A program made the translations under genes and the position numbers. A stretch of 64,000 nucleotides of DNA from Mycolicibacterium chubuense (GTDB lineage: Bacteria; Actinomycetota; Actinomycetes; Mycobacteriales; Mycobacteriaceae): the NCBI RefSeq assembly GCF_001044255.1, contig NZ_JYNX01000011.1:21708-85707 (forward strand), read 5' to 3'. This document shows, piece by piece, positions 51,414 to 59,614 of this stretch. Within the stretch, counting starts at the first letter, position 1. Each line of letters starts with the position of its first letter. The notes beneath the pieces were generated by a model that saw nothing but the letters and a program-made list of their open reading frames with translations, was not told where the DNA came from and ran no database searches.

Positions 51414-52018
51414 GTCCCGCAGAGTTTGGCGACCAGCGTGTCCCATGCGTCGCCGAGGTCGCTCAGGGTGCGGCCGCGTTCGGTGGTCTCGTGGCGGACG
51501 TAGTCGGCGTCGAGCAGGGCCAGCAGCGCGGTGGTCTGCGCATCCAGATCGCCGCTCGTGTGTGCCTGGTCCAACAGCATCCGAACGTGGCTGTGGTGCA
51601 GCATCATCGGGGCGTTGAACCGCATCTGCGGATCTCGGCCCACGTCGGACAGCAGCGCGTGGTGGGTGTCGACGAACGCGAGGCGTTCGCGGCCGTAGGC
51701 CCGAAGCCGGTCGGCCGGCGCAGCGCCGGGGCCCAGCGGCGGCGGTCCGAACAGGAACGCCTGCTGCAGGGCCTTCTCGTCCTCGTCGAGCAGCACGATC
51801 ATCAGCCCGGCGCGGCTGCCGAACCGGCGGAACAGCGTGCCCTTGCCGACGCCCGCGGCGGCCGCGATGTCATCGGTGGTGACCGCCTCGGCGCCGTGTT
51901 CGGAGACCAGCCGGCGCGCCGCGTCGAGAAGCAGGGCCCGGTTACGCGCAGCGTCTCCCCGCTCCGGGGGTCCGGGCTCGCTGACGGACAGGGTCGTCAG
52001 GCCGTCGGAGACGCTCAC
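51410..52018 (-). CDS. TetR-family transcriptional regulator
   Basis: 202 residues, N-terminal TetR domain (VTTDDIAAAAGVGKGTLFRRFGSR) followed by a helical ligand domain. The GTG at 52018 has TAAAGT six nt upstream (leaderless). It is translationally coupled to dinB2 by ATGA and divergent from the FMN-reductase gene; the palindrome at 52043-52066 overlies its promoter. The M. tuberculosis order Rv3054c-Rv3055-Rv3056 is the same. It likely represses itself, dinB2 and the reductase. Confidence 0.88.
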   Translation of the reverse strand: MSVSDGLTTLSVSEPGPPERGDAARNRALLLDAARRLVSEHGAEAVTTDDIAAAAGVGKGTLFRRFGSRAGLMIVLLDEDEKALQQAFLFGPPPLGPGAAPADRLRAYGRERLAFVDTHHALLSDVGRDPQMRFNAPMMLHHSHVRMLLDQAHTSGDLDAQTTALLALLDADYVRHETTERGRTLSDLGDAWDTLVAKLCGT

Positions 52019-52024
52019 CTGGCA

Positions 52025-52030
52025 ACTTTA
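52025..52030 (-). promoter_or_regulatory. -10 hexamer TAAAGT (minus strand) for the TetR-dinB2 operon
   Basis: On the minus strand TAAAGT is followed after 6 nt by the GTG at 52018. The palindrome at 52043-52066 occupies the -35 region of this promoter. Confidence 0.5.
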
Positions 52031-52042
52031 ACTCAGCCGGAA

Positions 52043-52066
52043 TTAATCGGACTGCGGTCCGGTTAA
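52043..52066. promoter_or_regulatory. 24-bp palindrome TTAATCGGAC/GTCCGGTTAA; candidate TetR operator
   Basis: Ten-bp arms around TGCG with one mismatch. It lies in the 87-bp divergent region between the TetR gene and the FMN reductase gene and overlies the -35 region of the TetR promoter. It is a good candidate for autoregulation and control of both sides. Confidence 0.6.
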
Positions 52067-52105
52067 ACTCTGCGAGTATCGACCGCGACGACGGAAGGGA
52101 ACGAA

Positions 52106-52648
52106 GTGGCAGACAGCACGGTATTGGTTCTGGTGGGAAGTCTGCGAGAGGCGTCGGTGAACCGCCAGCTCGCCGACCTGGCGGCCGAAACAGCCCCCGC
52201 TGGGGTGACCTTCGAGCGCTTCCACCGGTTGGGCGAGTTGCCCTTCTACAACGAGGACATCGACAACGAGTCGGTCCCCGAGGTGGTGGCGGCGCTGCGC
52301 GACGCCGCAGCCCGCGCCGACGCGGCCCTGGTCGTCACCCCGGAGTACAACGGCAGCATCCCCGGCGTGCTGAAGAACGCGATCGACTGGTTGTCCCGGC
52401 CGTACGGCAACGGCGCACTCAAGGACAAGCCTCTGGCCGTCATCGGCGCCGCGCTGGGGCAGTACGGCGGAGTGTGGGCGCACGACGAGACCCGCAAGTC
52501 GTTCGGCATCGCCGGGCCCCGGGTGGTCGAGGACCTCGAGCTGTCGCTGCCGACCCAGACGCTCGACGGAAAGCACCCGCGCGAGAGCGCCGAGGTCGCG
52601 GCCAAACTGCGCGACATCGTCGGCAAGTTGGTCGCCGAGATCGGCTGA
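52106..52648 (+). CDS. NAD(P)H-dependent FMN reductase
   Basis: 180 residues of the flavodoxin-like fold. VLVGSLREASVNRQLADL forms the FMN-phosphate loop and VVTPEYNGSIPGVLKNAIDWLSRP the active-site loop typical of NADPH-dependent FMN/quinone/azo reductases. The GTG at 52106 follows GACGGAAGGGA. It is divergent from the TetR-dinB2 operon, in the same order as M. tuberculosis Rv3054c. It probably reduces quinones or FMN and may give oxidative protection. A strong terminator follows. Confidence 0.88.
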   Translation: MADSTVLVLVGSLREASVNRQLADLAAETAPAGVTFERFHRLGELPFYNEDIDNESVPEVVAALRDAAARADAALVVTPEYNGSIPGVLKNAIDWLSRPYGNGALKDKPLAVIGAALGQYGGVWAHDETRKSFGIAGPRVVEDLELSLPTQTLDGKHPRESAEVAAKLRDIVGKLVAEIG

Positions 52649-52664
52649 CCTCCTCTTCACGCGC

Positions 52665-52703
52665 TCGCCCGGCTTTGCTGACAGGCAAAGCCGGGCGATT
52701 TCG
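52665..52703 (+). terminator. Rho-independent-type terminator after the FMN reductase gene
   Basis: A perfect 14-bp stem, TCGCCCGGCTTTGC paired with GCAAAGCCGGGCGA around a 6-nt loop, followed by a T-rich tail to 52703. One of the best-formed terminators in the window. Confidence 0.85.
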
Positions 52704-52863
52704 TTTGCTGAGCGGTGCGCACGAGCGGATCGGCCTGCCCGGCGATGTCGGTGGGTACTGGTAGACCGTCATCGGAAGGCCCGACACGTGCGGATGTGAC
52801 GTGCGACACGCCGACACGACATCGGGCGAAGTGCTTACGACCTGGGAATTCCAAAAATGTCAT

Positions 52864-52879
52864 TCAGAACATCTTGTAT
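52864..52879. promoter_or_regulatory. NrdR box 1 (upstream, degenerate)
   Basis: The 16-mer matches 11 of 16 positions of the NrdR consensus ACACWATATATWGTGT. It starts exactly 32 bp before the second box, three helical turns, as expected for NrdR box pairs. Confidence 0.55.
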
Positions 52880-52895
52880 CTCTTCTGATTGTCGG

Positions 52896-52911
52896 ACACC
52901 AGGTGTAGTGT
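52896..52911. promoter_or_regulatory. NrdR box 2 with overlapping -10 (TAGTGT)
   Basis: ACACCAGGTGTAGTGT matches 12 of 16 consensus positions with both ACAC/GTGT ends intact. The -10 hexamer TAGTGT at 52906-52911 is part of the box, so NrdR bound here would block the promoter of nrdHIE. NrdR is an ATP/dATP-sensing repressor of ribonucleotide reductase genes; its gene is not in the window. Confidence 0.62.
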
Positions 52912-53114
52912 TTCGAACACCGACAGACCCCCACGATGTAGGGGTCGGCCGGAGCCAGAAGTTCCGGCAGTGTCGGGTCATCGTCAGTCGGTGGTGCGGC
53001 TCGGTCGGCCCGGAATTTCGGAGGCCTTCGGGCCGCTGAACCGTAGTGACGCGCACCAACCGAGCAGTTGCCAGTCCTTCCCTTCGCCCGTCTTCGCAGA
53101 GGAGCCCGCGCCAG
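52912..53114 (+). other. Structured ~200-nt leader of nrdHIE
   Basis: The region between the NrdR-controlled promoter and the NrdH start contains GC-rich hairpins, for example CCCC/GGGG around ACGATGTA near 52927-52942. No cobalamin-riboswitch box was recognised. No gene is seen. The rest of the gap back to the terminator at 52703 holds the NrdR boxes and promoter only. Confidence 0.4.
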
Positions 53115-53366
53115 ATGTCCACCTCACCCGTCACCGTGTACACCAAGCCGGCCTGCGTGCAGTGCAACGCGACATACAAGGCGCTCGACAAGCAGGGCAT
53201 CGCCTACGACGTCGTGGACATCAGCCTGGACACCGAGGCGCGTGACTACGTGATGGCCCTGGGCTACCTGCAGGCACCCGTCGTGGTGGCCGGCAACGAC
53301 CACTGGTCCGGCTTCCGTCCGGACCGGATCAAGGCGCTCAGCGGCGCGGTGACCGCGACGGCCTGA
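53115..53366 (+). CDS. nrdH: NrdH-type glutaredoxin
   Basis: 83 residues with the NrdH redox site [16 protein letters not shown] (C-V-Q-C, about residues 14 and 17) and the C-terminal [20 protein letters not shown] typical of the family. It is the thioredoxin-like electron donor for the class Ib ribonucleotide reductase, reduced by thioredoxin reductase. The ATG at 53115 gives the family length; the earlier in-frame GTG at 53046 adds sequence without homology. First gene of nrdHIE. Confidence 0.95.
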   Translation: MSTSPVTVYTKPACVQCNATYKALDKQGIAYDVVDISLDTEARDYVMALGYLQAPVVVAGNDHWSGFRPDRIKALSGAVTATA

Positions 53367-53403
53367 GACGTCGGCGGAGCTGGAGAAGACAGGGGATGCG
53401 ACG

Positions 53404-53859
53404 GTGAGCTCGATCGTCTACTTCTCCAGCGTCTCGGAGAACACGCACCGCTTCGTCGAGAAGCTGGAACTGCCCGCGACCCGCATCCCGCTGCGTGACC
53501 GCATCGAGGTCGACGAACCCTACGTGCTGATCCTGCCCACCTACGGCGGCGGGCACGCGAACGGTCCCGATCCCGACCGCGGAGGCTACGTGCCCAAGCA
53601 GGTCATCGCTTTCCTGAACAACGAACACAACCGGTCGTTGATCCGCGGCGTCATCGCCGCGGGTAACACCAACTTCGGCGCCGAATTCGGCTACGCGGGG
53701 GTCGTCGTCTCCCGCAAGTGCGGCGTCCCGTTCCTGTACCGCTTCGAACTGATGGGCACCACGGACGACGTCTTCGCCGTCCGCGCGGGCCTGACCGAAT
53801 TTTGGGCCCAATCCCGGAAGGACCAGACGTGCCACCAACCGTCACTGCAGAACCGCTAA
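53404..53859 (+). CDS. nrdI: Ribonucleotide reductase flavodoxin-like protein NrdI
   Basis: 151 residues. The flavodoxin phosphate loop is [16 protein letters not shown], and ILPTYGGGH with [18 protein letters not shown] is the FMN-binding sequence of NrdI. The protein supplies superoxide or peroxide for assembly of the dimanganese-tyrosyl radical in NrdF. GTG at 53404. It overlaps the nrdE start by 31 nt. NrdF is not in the window and, from memory of M. tuberculosis (Rv3048c), lies a few genes further on. Confidence 0.95.
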   Translation: MSSIVYFSSVSENTHRFVEKLELPATRIPLRDRIEVDEPYVLILPTYGGGHANGPDPDRGGYVPKQVIAFLNNEHNRSLIRGVIAAGNTNFGAEFGYAGVVVSRKCGVPFLYRFELMGTTDDVFAVRAGLTEFWAQSRKDQTCHQPSLQNR

Positions 53860-55994
53860 CCACCGGCGCGCACGCGCTCCCGGGCGAGATGGACTACCAC
53901 GCCCTGAACGCGATGCTCAACCTGTACGACGCCGACGGCAAGATCCAGTTCGACAAGGACGTGCAGGCGGCGCGGGAGTACTTCCTGCAACACGTCAACC
54001 AGAACACCGTGTTCTTCCACAATCAGGACGAGAAGCTCGACTACCTGATCCAGAAGAACTACTACGAGCGCGAGGTCCTCGACCAGTACTCGCGCAACTT
54101 CGTCAAGACGCTGCTGGATCGCGCGTACGCCAAGAAGTTCCGGTTCCCGACCTTCCTCGGTGCGTTCAAGTACTACACCTCCTACACACTCAAGACGTTC
54201 GACGGGAAGCGCTACCTGGAGCGCTTCGAGGACCGTGTGGTGATGGTGGCGCTCACGCTGGCCTCCGGCGACACGACGCTGGCCGAGAAGCTCGTCGACG
54301 AGATCATGGACGGCCGCTTCCAGCCGGCCACCCCGACGTTCCTCAACTCGGGCAAGAAGCAGCGCGGCGAGCCGGTGAGCTGCTTCCTGCTGCGCATCGA
54401 GGACAACATGGAGTCCATCGGGCGTTCCATCAACTCGGCACTGCAGCTGTCCAAGCGCGGTGGCGGAGTCGCCCTGCTGCTGAGCAACATTCGCGAGCAC
54501 GGGGCGCCGATCAAGAACATCGAGAACCAGAGCTCCGGCGTCATCCCGATCATGAAGCTGCTCGAGGACTCGTTCTCCTACGCCAACCAGCTCGGCGCTC
54601 GTCAGGGTGCCGGCGCGGTGTACCTGCACGCGCACCACCCGGACATCTACCGGTTCCTCGACACCAAGCGCGAGAACGCCGACGAGAAGATCCGCATCAA
54701 GACGCTGAGCCTCGGTGTGGTGATCCCCGACATCACGTTCGAGCTGGCCAAGAAGAACGAGGACATGTACCTGTTCTCGCCGTACGACGTGGAGCGCGTC
54801 TACGGGGTGCCGTTCGCCGACATCTCGGTGACCGAGAAGTACTACGAGATGGTCGACGACGCGCGCATCCGCAAGACGAAGATCAAGGCGCGCGAGTTCT
54901 TCCAGACGCTGGCCGAGCTGCAGTTCGAGTCGGGCTACCCGTACATCATGTACGAGGACACGGTGAACCGGGCCAATCCGATCGAAGGCAAGATCACCCA
55001 CAGCAATCTGTGCTCGGAGATCCTGCAGGTGTCGACCCCGTCGCTGTTCAACGAGGATCTGAGCTACGCCAGGGTGGGCAAGGACATCTCGTGCAATCTC
55101 GGCTCGCTGAACATCGCCAAGGCGATGGACTCGCCGGACTTCGCGCAGACCATCGAGGTGGCCATCCGGGCGCTGACCGCGGTGAGCGATCAGACCCACA
55201 TCTGGTCGGTGCCCTCGATCGAACAGGGCAACAACGAGTCTCACGCGATCGGGCTCGGGCAGATGAACCTGCACGGCTACCTCGCCCGTGAGCGGATCTT
55301 CTACGGCTCCGAAGAAGGCGTCGACTTCACCAACATCTACTTCTACACCGTGCTCTACCACGCGCTGCGCGCGTCGAATCGCATTGCGATCGAACGGGGC
55401 TCGGCGTTCGGGGGGTTCGAACGCTCGAAGTACGCGTCGGGGGAGTTCTTCGACAAGTACACCGATCAGGTGTGGGAGCCCCAGACCGACAAGGTGCGCC
55501 AGTTGTTCTCGAACGCGGGCATCCGGATCCCGAACCAGGACGACTGGAAGCGGCTGAAGGAGTCGGTGCAGGAGCACGGCATCTACAACCAGAACCTGCA
55601 GGCGGTTCCCCCGACGGGATCGATCAGCTACATCAACCACTCGACGAGCTCGATCCACCCGGTGGCCAGCAAGATCGAGATCCGCAAGGAAGGCAAGATC
55701 GGTCGCGTCTACTACCCGGCGCCGTACCTGACCAACGACAACCTGGAGTACTACCAGGACGCGTACGAGATCGGCTACGAGAAGATCATCGACACCTACG
55801 CCGCGGCCACCCAGCACGTGGACCAGGGGTTGAGCCTGACGCTGTTCTTCAAGGACACCGCGACCACCCGCGACGTCAACAAGGCGCAGATCTACGCGTG
55901 GCGCAAGGGCATCAAGACGCTGTACTACATCCGGCTGCGCCAGATGGCTTTGGAGGGAACCGAAGTCGAGGGTTGCGTCAGCTGCATGCTGTGA
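53829..55994 (+). CDS. nrdE: Ribonucleoside-diphosphate reductase class Ib, alpha subunit NrdE
   Basis: 721 residues. Visible family positions: [26 protein letters not shown]-type [19 protein letters not shown], and the C-terminal CVSCML, whose two cysteines are the external thiols reduced by NrdH. It reduces NDPs to dNDPs. The GTG at 53829 is chosen because AAGGA lies 9 nt upstream and it fits the family N-terminus. No intein or internal insertion. It ends convergently with the DUF5997 gene. Confidence 0.96.
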   Translation: MPPTVTAEPLTTGAHALPGEMDYHALNAMLNLYDADGKIQFDKDVQAAREYFLQHVNQNTVFFHNQDEKLDYLIQKNYYEREVLDQYSRNFVKTLLDRAYAKKFRFPTFLGAFKYYTSYTLKTFDGKRYLERFEDRVVMVALTLASGDTTLAEKLVDEIMDGRFQPATPTFLNSGKKQRGEPVSCFLLRIEDNMESIGRSINSALQLSKRGGGVALLLSNIREHGAPIKNIENQSSGVIPIMKLLEDSFSYANQLGARQGAGAVYLHAHHPDIYRFLDTKRENADEKIRIKTLSLGVVIPDITFELAKKNEDMYLFSPYDVERVYGVPFADISVTEKYYEMVDDARIRKTKIKAREFFQTLAELQFESGYPYIMYEDTVNRANPIEGKITHSNLCSEILQVSTPSLFNEDLSYARVGKDISCNLGSLNIAKAMDSPDFAQTIEVAIRALTAVSDQTHIWSVPSIEQGNNESHAIGLGQMNLHGYLARERIFYGSEEGVDFTNIYFYTVLYHALRASNRIAIERGSAFGGFERSKYASGEFFDKYTDQVWEPQTDKVRQLFSNAGIRIPNQDDWKRLKESVQEHGIYNQNLQAVPPTGSISYINHSTSSIHPVASKIEIRKEGKIGRVYYPAPYLTNDNLEYYQDAYEIGYEKIIDTYAAATQHVDQGLSLTLFFKDTATTRDVNKAQIYAWRKGIKTLYYIRLRQMALEGTEVEGCVSCML

Positions 55995-56012
55995 CGAGGA
56001 CGCTGCCGCCGG

Positions 56013-56396
56013 TCAGTCGTGAGACTGGTCGGCGCGCAGCGCCTTGAGGCGCCGCTGCTCGCGCAGCACCTCCTGGTAGCTCTCGCGTTCGGCGACCAGC
56101 CAGTCGGGCTTCTCCTCGAGCAGCGCGGTGATCTGTTCGGTGGTCAGCGCCTCGGTGATTCCCCCGCGGGCCAGGCCCGCGATCGAGACGCCCAGCTTGG
56201 CGGCCACCAGATTCTTCGGATGCGGCCCGTTCTTGCGGAGGTCCTGCAGCCACTGCGGCGGGTCGGCCTGCAGCGCGGCGAGCTCCTCCCGGGTGATCGC
56301 GTTCTGCTGAAAGTCCGCCGGCGTCGCGGGCAGGTAGACGTCCAGCTTCTTCGCCGCCGTGGCGGGTTTCATGGACTGCGCGTTCGGCCTGCTCAT
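56013..56396 (-). CDS. DUF5997-family small protein
   Basis: 127 residues, hydrophilic and mostly helical, with PATAAKKLDVYLPATPADFQ at the start and GPHPKNLVAAKLGVSIAGLARGG in the middle, the pattern I associate with DUF5997. The segment ending LARGGI looks like a short helix-turn-helix-type stretch but is unconfirmed. Starts at 56396, with a second ATG at 56372. It is divergent from the LysR effector-domain gene by only 28 bp, an arrangement that seems constant in actinobacteria. Function unknown; may be a DNA-binding partner for that domain. Confidence 0.72.
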   Translation of the reverse strand: MSRPNAQSMKPATAAKKLDVYLPATPADFQQNAITREELAALQADPPQWLQDLRKNGPHPKNLVAAKLGVSIAGLARGGITEALTTEQITALLEEKPDWLVAERESYQEVLREQRRLKALRADQSHD

Positions 56397-56412
56397 GGGC
56401 AGAGCTTATCGA

Positions 56413-56418
56413 TAGCCT
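56413..56418 (+). promoter_or_regulatory. -10 hexamer TAGCCT for the LysR-effector-domain gene
   Basis: TAGCCT ends 6 nt before the GTG at 56425, giving a predicted leaderless start in the 28-bp divergent gap. Confidence 0.45.
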
Positions 56419-56424
56419 GATGCG

Positions 56425-57132
56425 GTGAACGCGCCCTCGCTCACCGTCGGTTACGTCCCCGGGGTGACACCTGCGAAATGGGCGCGCAACTGGTCGCAGC
56501 GACACCCGCAGATTCCGCTGCACTTGCGCACCGTCGCGGCCGCGGACGCGGCCGCCGCGGTGCGCGACGGCACCGTCGACGTCGCGGTGCTCCGCCTGCC
56601 GTCCGACACGACCGGGCTCGCGGTCATCCCGCTCTACGAGGAGACCACGGTGGCCGTCGTGCCGACCGACCACCTCCTCACCGCCTCCGACGAGATCACC
56701 GCCGCCGATCTCGACGGCGAGCCGCGCCTGCTACCGCGCGACGACGTCGTCGACTGGACCGGCGCCCCCGGCACCCCGGTCGATCACCGGCCCGAAACCG
56801 CCGGCGAGGCAATCGAATTGGTGGCCGCCGGCGTCGGGATCCTGGTCGTGCCGCAGTCGCTGGCGCGTCTGCATCACCGCAAGGACGTCACCTACCGGCC
56901 AATCACCGATGCGCCGCCCTGCCCGGTGGCTCTCGCCGTTGCCGACGGTCCACAGCCGGCGCTCATCGAGGACTTCATCGGCATCGTGCGCGGCCGCCGA
57001 CCGGGTTCGTCGCGGGGGCAGACACCGCCGCCGCCGAAGCGCACCGCCCGCGAGAAGACCCTCGCCAAGCAGGCTGCCCGCTTTGCCGCGGGCAAGGTGG
57101 CCCGTAAGCCGGGGCGGACCCGCGGTCGCTGA
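56425..57132 (+). CDS. LysR substrate-binding-domain protein lacking the helix-turn-helix
   Basis: 235 residues that correspond to the periplasmic-binding-like effector domain of LysR regulators (SLTVGYVPGVTPAKWARNW, GTVDVAVLRLP, AGVGILVVPQSLA) with no N-terminal winged helix. The last ~45 residues are a basic, Pro/Lys/Arg-rich tail (PPPKRTAREKTLAKQAARFA) that could bind nucleic acid or a partner. Leaderless GTG at 56425. Since it lacks a DNA-binding domain, the divergently encoded DUF5997 protein may provide one. Ligand unknown. Confidence 0.75.
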   Translation: MNAPSLTVGYVPGVTPAKWARNWSQRHPQIPLHLRTVAAADAAAAVRDGTVDVAVLRLPSDTTGLAVIPLYEETTVAVVPTDHLLTASDEITAADLDGEPRLLPRDDVVDWTGAPGTPVDHRPETAGEAIELVAAGVGILVVPQSLARLHHRKDVTYRPITDAPPCPVALAVADGPQPALIEDFIGIVRGRRPGSSRGQTPPPPKRTAREKTLAKQAARFAAGKVARKPGRTRGR

Positions 57133-57138
57133 CGTCCT

Positions 57139-57194
57139 CTGGTGTGCGATCAGATCGTCCTGCGGGCCCGAAACGCGATCTGCCCGCACACCAG
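57139..57194. terminator. Bidirectional hairpin between the LysR-domain gene and the VOC gene
   Basis: Outer arms CTGGTGTGCG and CGCACACCAG (10 bp, perfect), then AT/CC mismatches, then inner CAGATCG/CGATCTG. Located between convergent genes, so it can terminate both. Confidence 0.75.
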
Positions 57195-57197
57195 CGC

Positions 57198-57614
57198 TCA
57201 GATCGTCAGCGTGCCGTCCTCGTTGATCGTCCACTGCGGATTCAGTGCCACCTCCCACACATGACCGTCCGGGTCGGCGAAGTAGCCCGAATAGCCGCCC
57301 CAGAACACCCGCTCGGCCGGCTTGAGGATGGTCGCGCCCGCGGCGGCGGCCTGCGCCAGGACTGCGTCGACGTCCGCCTCGGAACGCTGGTTGATCGCGA
57401 TCGTGATGCCGCTGAAGCGGCCGTCGACCGGGTGGTGGGCGTCCTCGGCGAGGTCCTCGCGGCCGAACAGCGCCAGCGCGATACCAGGCAGTTGATAGAA
57501 CACCACGCCCTCGGGCGCATCCTTGGGCTGCCAGCCGAGGCCTTCCTCGTAGAAGCGGCGAGCACGGGCGAGATCGTCGACGCCGAGCGTGATCAGGCTG
57601 ATGCGTTGCTCCAT
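57198..57614 (-). CDS. VOC-family (glyoxalase/dioxygenase-like) protein
   Basis: 138 residues of a single beta-alpha-beta-beta-beta repeat: ISLITLGVDDLARARRFYEEGLGW, VVFYQLPGIALALFG, and the C-terminal GYFADPDGHVWEVALNP with the likely metal-binding glutamate. ATG at 57614. VOC proteins are metal-dependent isomerases, lyases or resistance proteins; substrate unknown. It lies 31 bp after the SMI1-like gene on the same strand. Confidence 0.85.
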   Translation of the reverse strand: MEQRISLITLGVDDLARARRFYEEGLGWQPKDAPEGVVFYQLPGIALALFGREDLAEDAHHPVDGRFSGITIAINQRSEADVDAVLAQAAAAGATILKPAERVFWGGYSGYFADPDGHVWEVALNPQWTINEDGTLTI

Positions 57615-57645
57615 GGGCTCAGGTCTACCCGCAGACACCGACAGG

Positions 57646-58185
57646 TCAGCTGACGTGGTCCGACCAGAAGGCCACGGTCGGCGTCGCGACCGGCCGCGCA
57701 TCCGGCCGTTGCTCTCTGTCGATGTAGTCGAGCAGGTCGGCGGCGCAGACGCTGATAGCGGTCTGATAGATCGACAGCACCGGGTGTCCTGGCACTCCGG
57801 CCGGCAGATAGTGGTGCGAGCACACCGGGACCATGCGGGGAACGCGGTCCAGCCGGTACTTCGCGGTGCGGAGTGCGTCACGCATCCGGGCCGGGCGGGC
57901 GCCCCAGCCGTCGTCCCAGAAGTCGCGCCACTCCACGGCGAACAGGATGCCGTCGACCGGCAGCTGCAGCCGCGTGGCCAGACTTCTGCGACCGGCGTCG
58001 CGCCAGTCCGGCCAGGTGCCACCGACAGGTAGGCCCGCGGCGAGGAACGCCCGATGATCGTCGGCGAAGGCGAAACCGAACTCGGCTTCGATGCCGGTGA
58101 GCTCGGCCTCGGAGAGCCCGGGTTCGATCGCGACGGTGCCGAGCGCGGCCAGGTGCTCCGCAGCGGTGCTGCCCAGTCGGGACAT
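57646..58185 (-). CDS. SMI1/KNR4-fold protein
   Basis: 179 residues. GLSEAELTGIEAEFGFAFADDHRAFLAAGLPVGG near the N-terminus is the SMI1/KNR4 fold entry, which in bacteria is common in immunity proteins for contact-dependent toxins. No polymorphic toxin gene is adjacent, so it may be an orphan or a housekeeping member. Start at ATG 58185. The VOC gene follows 31 bp later. Confidence 0.7.
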   Translation of the reverse strand: MSRLGSTAAEHLAALGTVAIEPGLSEAELTGIEAEFGFAFADDHRAFLAAGLPVGGTWPDWRDAGRRSLATRLQLPVDGILFAVEWRDFWDDGWGARPARMRDALRTAKYRLDRVPRMVPVCSHHYLPAGVPGHPVLSIYQTAISVCAADLLDYIDREQRPDARPVATPTVAFWSDHVS

Positions 58186-58279
58186 GCCTGTCACGGTAGG
58201 GGAACGCAGAAACCACACCGCCGGGTGTGAACTGGAACTCCACACCCGGCGGGGCGCCGACGATGCGGCGGGGTGGTTC

Positions 58280-59461
58280 CTAATAGGTGTGCTGCGGGCC
58301 CTGCGCCTTCTTGTAGAGCGACTTGAGCATCCGGTCGCGGAAGTAGGCGTTGTCGATCAGCTTGATGCCGGTGTTGGCGACCGCCGGAATGCCCGCGAGC
58401 TTGTGGAAGTACCTGCCGCGCTTGTACTCCCGGCCCCACGCGGCCTCCATGCGCTGACCGTAGTTCGTGAAGTCGTCGGGCCCGCCGTTGGTCAGAGCGG
58501 CGATCGCGCATTCGCCGGCGGCCAGGCCGGACTCGAGCGCCTTGGAGATCCCCGCGCCCGACGCCGGCTTGCCCGCTCCGAGCGAGTCGCCGGTGAACAG
58601 CACGCCCGGGCGCCACGCCGGCCAGGCGGTGAAGCCCATCGGCAACCGCCAGGCACGCACGCTCTTGTTCTTCTTCAGCTCCTCGATGGGCGGCAGATCC
58701 CACTCACGCGGCAGCGTGCGCAGGAAGTCGCCGAGGAACTGGGTGGCGTTGATCGACTGCCAGTTCTTGTAGCTGTTCACGTAGCCCAGGCCGATGTTGA
58801 ACACGCCCTGGCCCATCGGGAACACCCACCCGTAGCCGGGCAGCTGATCGCCCTGGAACTGCAGCTTCAGATAGATGTCCAGGCTGTCGGAGTCGGCGCG
58901 GTTGGCCGGCATCTCCGAGCGGATCGCGATCGCCGAGTAGCCGTTGTACTCCGAGTCGATCTTGAGCGCTCGCTTGATGGGGGAGTAGGCGCCGTCGGCC
59001 GCGATCACCGCGTCGCCGTAGACCTTCTCGCCGCCCTTGAGCACCACGCCGATCACCCGGCCGTTGGCATCGAGCTCGGGGCCCGCCACCTCGGCGCCCT
59101 GACGGACCTCGGCGCCGGCGGACTCGGCGTGCTTGAGCAACAGGGTGTCGAGGTGCTCACGGCTGACCGTGTGGCCGTGATCGGGCATGCCGGGCCGCTT
59201 CGGGAACGACAGCTCCCAACGGCTCGGGCTGAACACCGTCACCCGGTTGACCCGGTGGAAGGTGGCGACCTCGTCGGCCAGGCCCATCTTCTGCAGGTAG
59301 CTGACCGCGCGTGCGGTCAGGCCGTCACCGCACGGCTTGGCCCGCGGGAACTGCGCCTTGTCCAGGACCACCACTTTCGCGCCGGTCTGCGCGGCCTGCC
59401 ATGCGGCGGCCGATCCCGACGGCCCCCCGCCTGCGATGACCAGGTCGTATCGCTGCGTCAT
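58280..59461 (-). CDS. Geranylgeranyl-reductase-family FAD oxidoreductase
   Basis: 393 residues. FAD dinucleotide motif LVIAGGGPSGSAAAWQAA, then PCGDGLTARAVSYL (the PCGDG signature of the GGR family), adenine-binding VIAADGAYSPIKRAL, and the second FAD contact PGVLFTGDSLGAGKPASGAGI. Similar enzymes reduce isoprenoid side chains, for example MenJ on menaquinone, or act as electron carriers. ATG at 59461. The divergent TetR at 59615 is its probable regulator. Confidence 0.85.
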   Translation of the reverse strand: MTQRYDLVIAGGGPSGSAAAWQAAQTGAKVVVLDKAQFPRAKPCGDGLTARAVSYLQKMGLADEVATFHRVNRVTVFSPSRWELSFPKRPGMPDHGHTVSREHLDTLLLKHAESAGAEVRQGAEVAGPELDANGRVIGVVLKGGEKVYGDAVIAADGAYSPIKRALKIDSEYNGYSAIAIRSEMPANRADSDSLDIYLKLQFQGDQLPGYGWVFPMGQGVFNIGLGYVNSYKNWQSINATQFLGDFLRTLPREWDLPPIEELKKNKSVRAWRLPMGFTAWPAWRPGVLFTGDSLGAGKPASGAGISKALESGLAAGECAIAALTNGGPDDFTNYGQRMEAAWGREYKRGRYFHKLAGIPAVANTGIKLIDNAYFRDRMLKSLYKKAQGPQHTY

Positions 59462-59602
59462 ATCTCTCGTCTCGTTGAGTGGCTGTCGCACGAGATAGTA
59501 CCGAAAGTCCCTGCACGCATCGCGGCGGACGAGCTGACGTCACCAGTTGGTCCCAGGCCCGTGGCCCGCGCGGTCTGGGCAGGTCAGCGATGCCCGAGCG
59601 GG

Positions 59603-59608
59603 TACAGT
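59603..59608 (+). promoter_or_regulatory. -10 hexamer TACAGT for the TetR gene
   Basis: TACAGT ends 6 nt before the GTG at 59615 (predicted leaderless start). Confidence 0.5.
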
Positions 59609-59614
59609 GATCGC

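Noticed and set aside
52912-53114. Cobalamin riboswitch upstream of nrdHIE
   Set aside because: No B12-box-like GCCACTG core was found; class Ib enzymes also do not use B12.
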